A DNA stretch of 13,798 bases from an uncultured Candidatus Melainabacteria bacterium. Its GTDB lineage: Bacteria > Cyanobacteriota > Vampirovibrionia > Gastranaerophilales > Gastranaerophilaceae. The DNA is taken from the NCBI GenBank assembly GCA_934692665.1, contig CAKUUG010000041.1, positions 1 to 13,798 on the forward strand. Reading direction: 5' to 3'. This document shows, piece by piece, positions 12,655 through 13,798 of this stretch. Made by a program: the position numbers and the translations under genes. Below the pieces are notes generated by a model. The model saw only the letters and a list, made by a program, of their open reading frames with translations, had not been told where the DNA came from and did no database searches. How positions within the stretch are numbered: the stretch's first letter is position 1; every line of letters begins with the position of its first letter.

Positions 12655-13461
12655 CTACTTTTCAACTTGGTTTGATTTCTGCAACCATTCGTCGGCCCTT
12701 GCACCTGTGACTATTTTGCCTTGTGCAGTAATTCCATAAGCAAAAGGGGCTTCACCCTTTTTTATTCCATCTACATCCATACATATTATTTTATACGTAC
12801 AAGTAAATCCATTTGTATCAACCACTTCGCCAAAGTGTCGCATTATTTTTGCTGCATCTTTTTTATCGTATATTGGAGTTGCTTTCTGAATTCCAGCTCC
12901 ATTTGCATAATGCAAAAAATAAATTCCAAAAGTCTGCTTTGGACTGCTTTGGTAATAAACAATTCCATCAGGCAATACTATTTCTTCGCCAACTTCCAGA
13001 ACTTTGCTATCAGTACAAACTTTATCTAAACTAGCTTTTTGTTGAGCTAAAGTTTTTGTAACCCAAGAACAACCAATATCTGCCCTTGAACCATCAATAC
13101 TATCATCTTGCCAAGCAAAACCATATCCTATCTCATTAAAATAATAGCCTTTGTTTGAACAGTTGACTTTTTTTGCTGAAACAATATCAGCAAAAGTATT
13201 GCAAAAATACATTATTTCTGTATCATTTTTTCCGGACATAACAGTACCATCTGCCCTTACGCCCAAATCTCCATCTTTGTAGTAATCATCTGACTTAATA
13301 AGAGTAGAAATTACTTGATAAAGAGTGTTGTGGCCTTTTTTGAATTTTAGTACATTATCATCAGGCCTTGTACTCATTGCAACAGGTACAATTACTGCCG
13401 TAATTACACCAATTACGGTCAATGTTATCATAACTTCAGCAAGAGTAAAGGCTTTTTTCAT
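12655..13461 (-). CDS. Prepilin-type pseudopilin-like protein (intact paralogue)
   Basis: A 268-residue type IV pilin/type II secretion-like protein. A short leader MKKA is followed by F-T-L-A-E-V-M with Glu at +5 for prepilin peptidase and methylation, then the hydrophobic helix ITLTVIGVITAVIVPVAM, which would anchor it in the inner membrane before assembly. The globular part has several Cys (in YFCNTF, KKVNC, IGCSW, KVCTD, FTCTYKIIC) and ends with CMDVDGIKKGEAPFAYG, a C-terminal block shared with the broken copy at 7726. ATG 13461 is chosen over the in-frame TTG at 13473 because GGAG lies six bases before it. No assembly genes (ATPase, platform, peptidase) are in the window. Such proteins are numerous in Melainabacteria-like genomes; their role (surface filaments, uptake or secretion) is not settled by sequence. 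Confidence 0.9.
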   Translation of the reverse strand: MKKAFTLAEVMITLTVIGVITAVIVPVAMSTRPDDNVLKFKKGHNTLYQVISTLIKSDDYYKDGDLGVRADGTVMSGKNDTEIMYFCNTFADIVSAKKVNCSNKGYYFNEIGYGFAWQDDSIDGSRADIGCSWVTKTLAQQKASLDKVCTDSKVLEVGEEIVLPDGIVYYQSSPKQTFGIYFLHYANGAGIQKATPIYDKKDAAKIMRHFGEVVDTNGFTCTYKIICMDVDGIKKGEAPFAYGITAQGKIVTGARADEWLQKSNQVEK

Positions 13462-13558
13462 AACATTCTCCAACAGAAATATTCGCTTATAATAAACATT
13501 TTATATGAGTCGATGTTATTTTTTATCAATTAAATAATTTAATTTAGGTAATCAACTT

Positions 13559-13798
13559 TTATTTAAATACCCAAAATTTAAAAATTAAAAACGATACAAC
13601 AGCAACAGGCGGAACTAAAATCGCCTGAGCAATATAGTCATTTACATAATTTAGCAATATTTTTAATAAAATGCTGTTTAATAAAAAAGTAAAAATATAA
13701 CTTAAAACAAATTTGAAAAGAAGTTTGTTGTCATGGTTTTTAAAGACGATAGAACCGGTTGTTTTAAAATTCCACAAAACACCTATTATATATTGTAA
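13559..13798 (-). CDS. GtrA-like membrane protein, C-terminal part
   Basis: The frame is open to the right edge; 79 residues are visible, from L-Q-Y-I-I-G-V-L-W-N-F-K to the end W-V-F-K. Two membrane helices are apparent (about visible residues 29-49 and 56-76). The pattern VLWNFKTTGSIVFKN, then two helices, then VVSFLIFKFWVFK matches the second half of GtrA-family proteins (PF04138), four-helix membrane proteins linked to polyprenyl-linked sugar transfer and cell-surface polysaccharide. The TTG at 13777 is therefore internal, not the start; the true start lies outside the window. It lies upstream of the prepilin gene on the same strand with a gap of 97 bases, so co-transcription is uncertain. 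Confidence 0.78.
   Translation of the reverse strand, partial: LQYIIGVLWNFKTTGSIVFKNHDNKLLFKFVLSYIFTFLLNSILLKILLNYVNDYIAQAILVPPVAVVSFLIFKFWVFK

Noticed and set aside
13528..13544. AT-only inverted repeat AATTAAAT-T-ATTTAATT-like near the end of the GtrA-like gene
   Set aside because: Only A:T pairs and a one-base loop. Expected by chance in such AT-rich sequence, so not called a terminator.
1..13798. CRISPR array, tRNA or rRNA genes, insertion sequence, phage or toxin-antitoxin system
   Set aside because: I found no spaced direct repeats, cloverleaf, transposase or integrase motif. The lone HTH is a pseudogene without a partner toxin.

Overview
The window is strongly AT-rich and looks like a bacterial chromosome segment, not a plasmid, phage or genomic island. 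I infer a relative of the gut Melainabacteria (Vampirovibrionia/Gastranaerophilales). The grounds are the two prepilin-type proteins with an FTLAEVM start and a conserved 'CxDxDG..KGE.PF.YG' tail, a CxxC-x17-CxxC zinc-ribbon protein, a MurT-type ligase, and the very AT-rich, tightly packed layout. This taxonomic call comes from recognition only; no search was run. The standard genetic code fits every gene.

Layout. Positions 1-1604 (minus strand) hold tsaC followed by mtaB, which runs off the left edge; together they make ms2t6A at tRNA position 37. Positions 1693-2931 (+) hold hisS. A small membrane protein (2933-3334, -) ends tail-to-tail with hisS and shares a symmetric promoter with murT (3398-4759, +). 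A double zinc-ribbon protein (4881-5156, +) follows and meets a secreted Gln/Tyr-rich protein and a YvyF-like zinc-ribbon protein (5188-5971, -) at a perfect bidirectional terminator. Positions 6031-7220 (+) hold rimM-trmD, with an ATGA overlap.

From 7223 to 8536 lies a small decay zone: a minus-strand XRE-family regulator broken by a nonsense codon and a poly-A frameshift, and beside it, divergently, a prepilin gene with a one-base frameshift inside its leader peptide. Then come a PLP-dependent Orn/Lys/Arg-type decarboxylase (8538-9980, -), an unrecognised 95-residue protein (10154-10441, -), and speE-aroA (10520-12653, +). An intact paralogue of the broken prepilin follows (12655-13461, -). 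The window ends with the C-terminal part of a GtrA-like membrane protein (13559-13798, -).

Working together: TsaC, MtaB and TrmD all act on tRNA position 37. The decarboxylase and SpeE are probably consecutive in polyamine synthesis. AroA is co-transcribed with SpeE. MurT would amidate peptidoglycan precursor but has no GatD partner next to it here. Most of the window is housekeeping, and I see no convincing new defence or mobile system. The features most worth a second look are the frameshifted prepilin and its inverted paralogue, the P-loop change in the orphan MurT, a set of apparently leaderless promoters, a perfect palindrome on the decarboxylase promoter, and the near-zero spacing between convergent genes.
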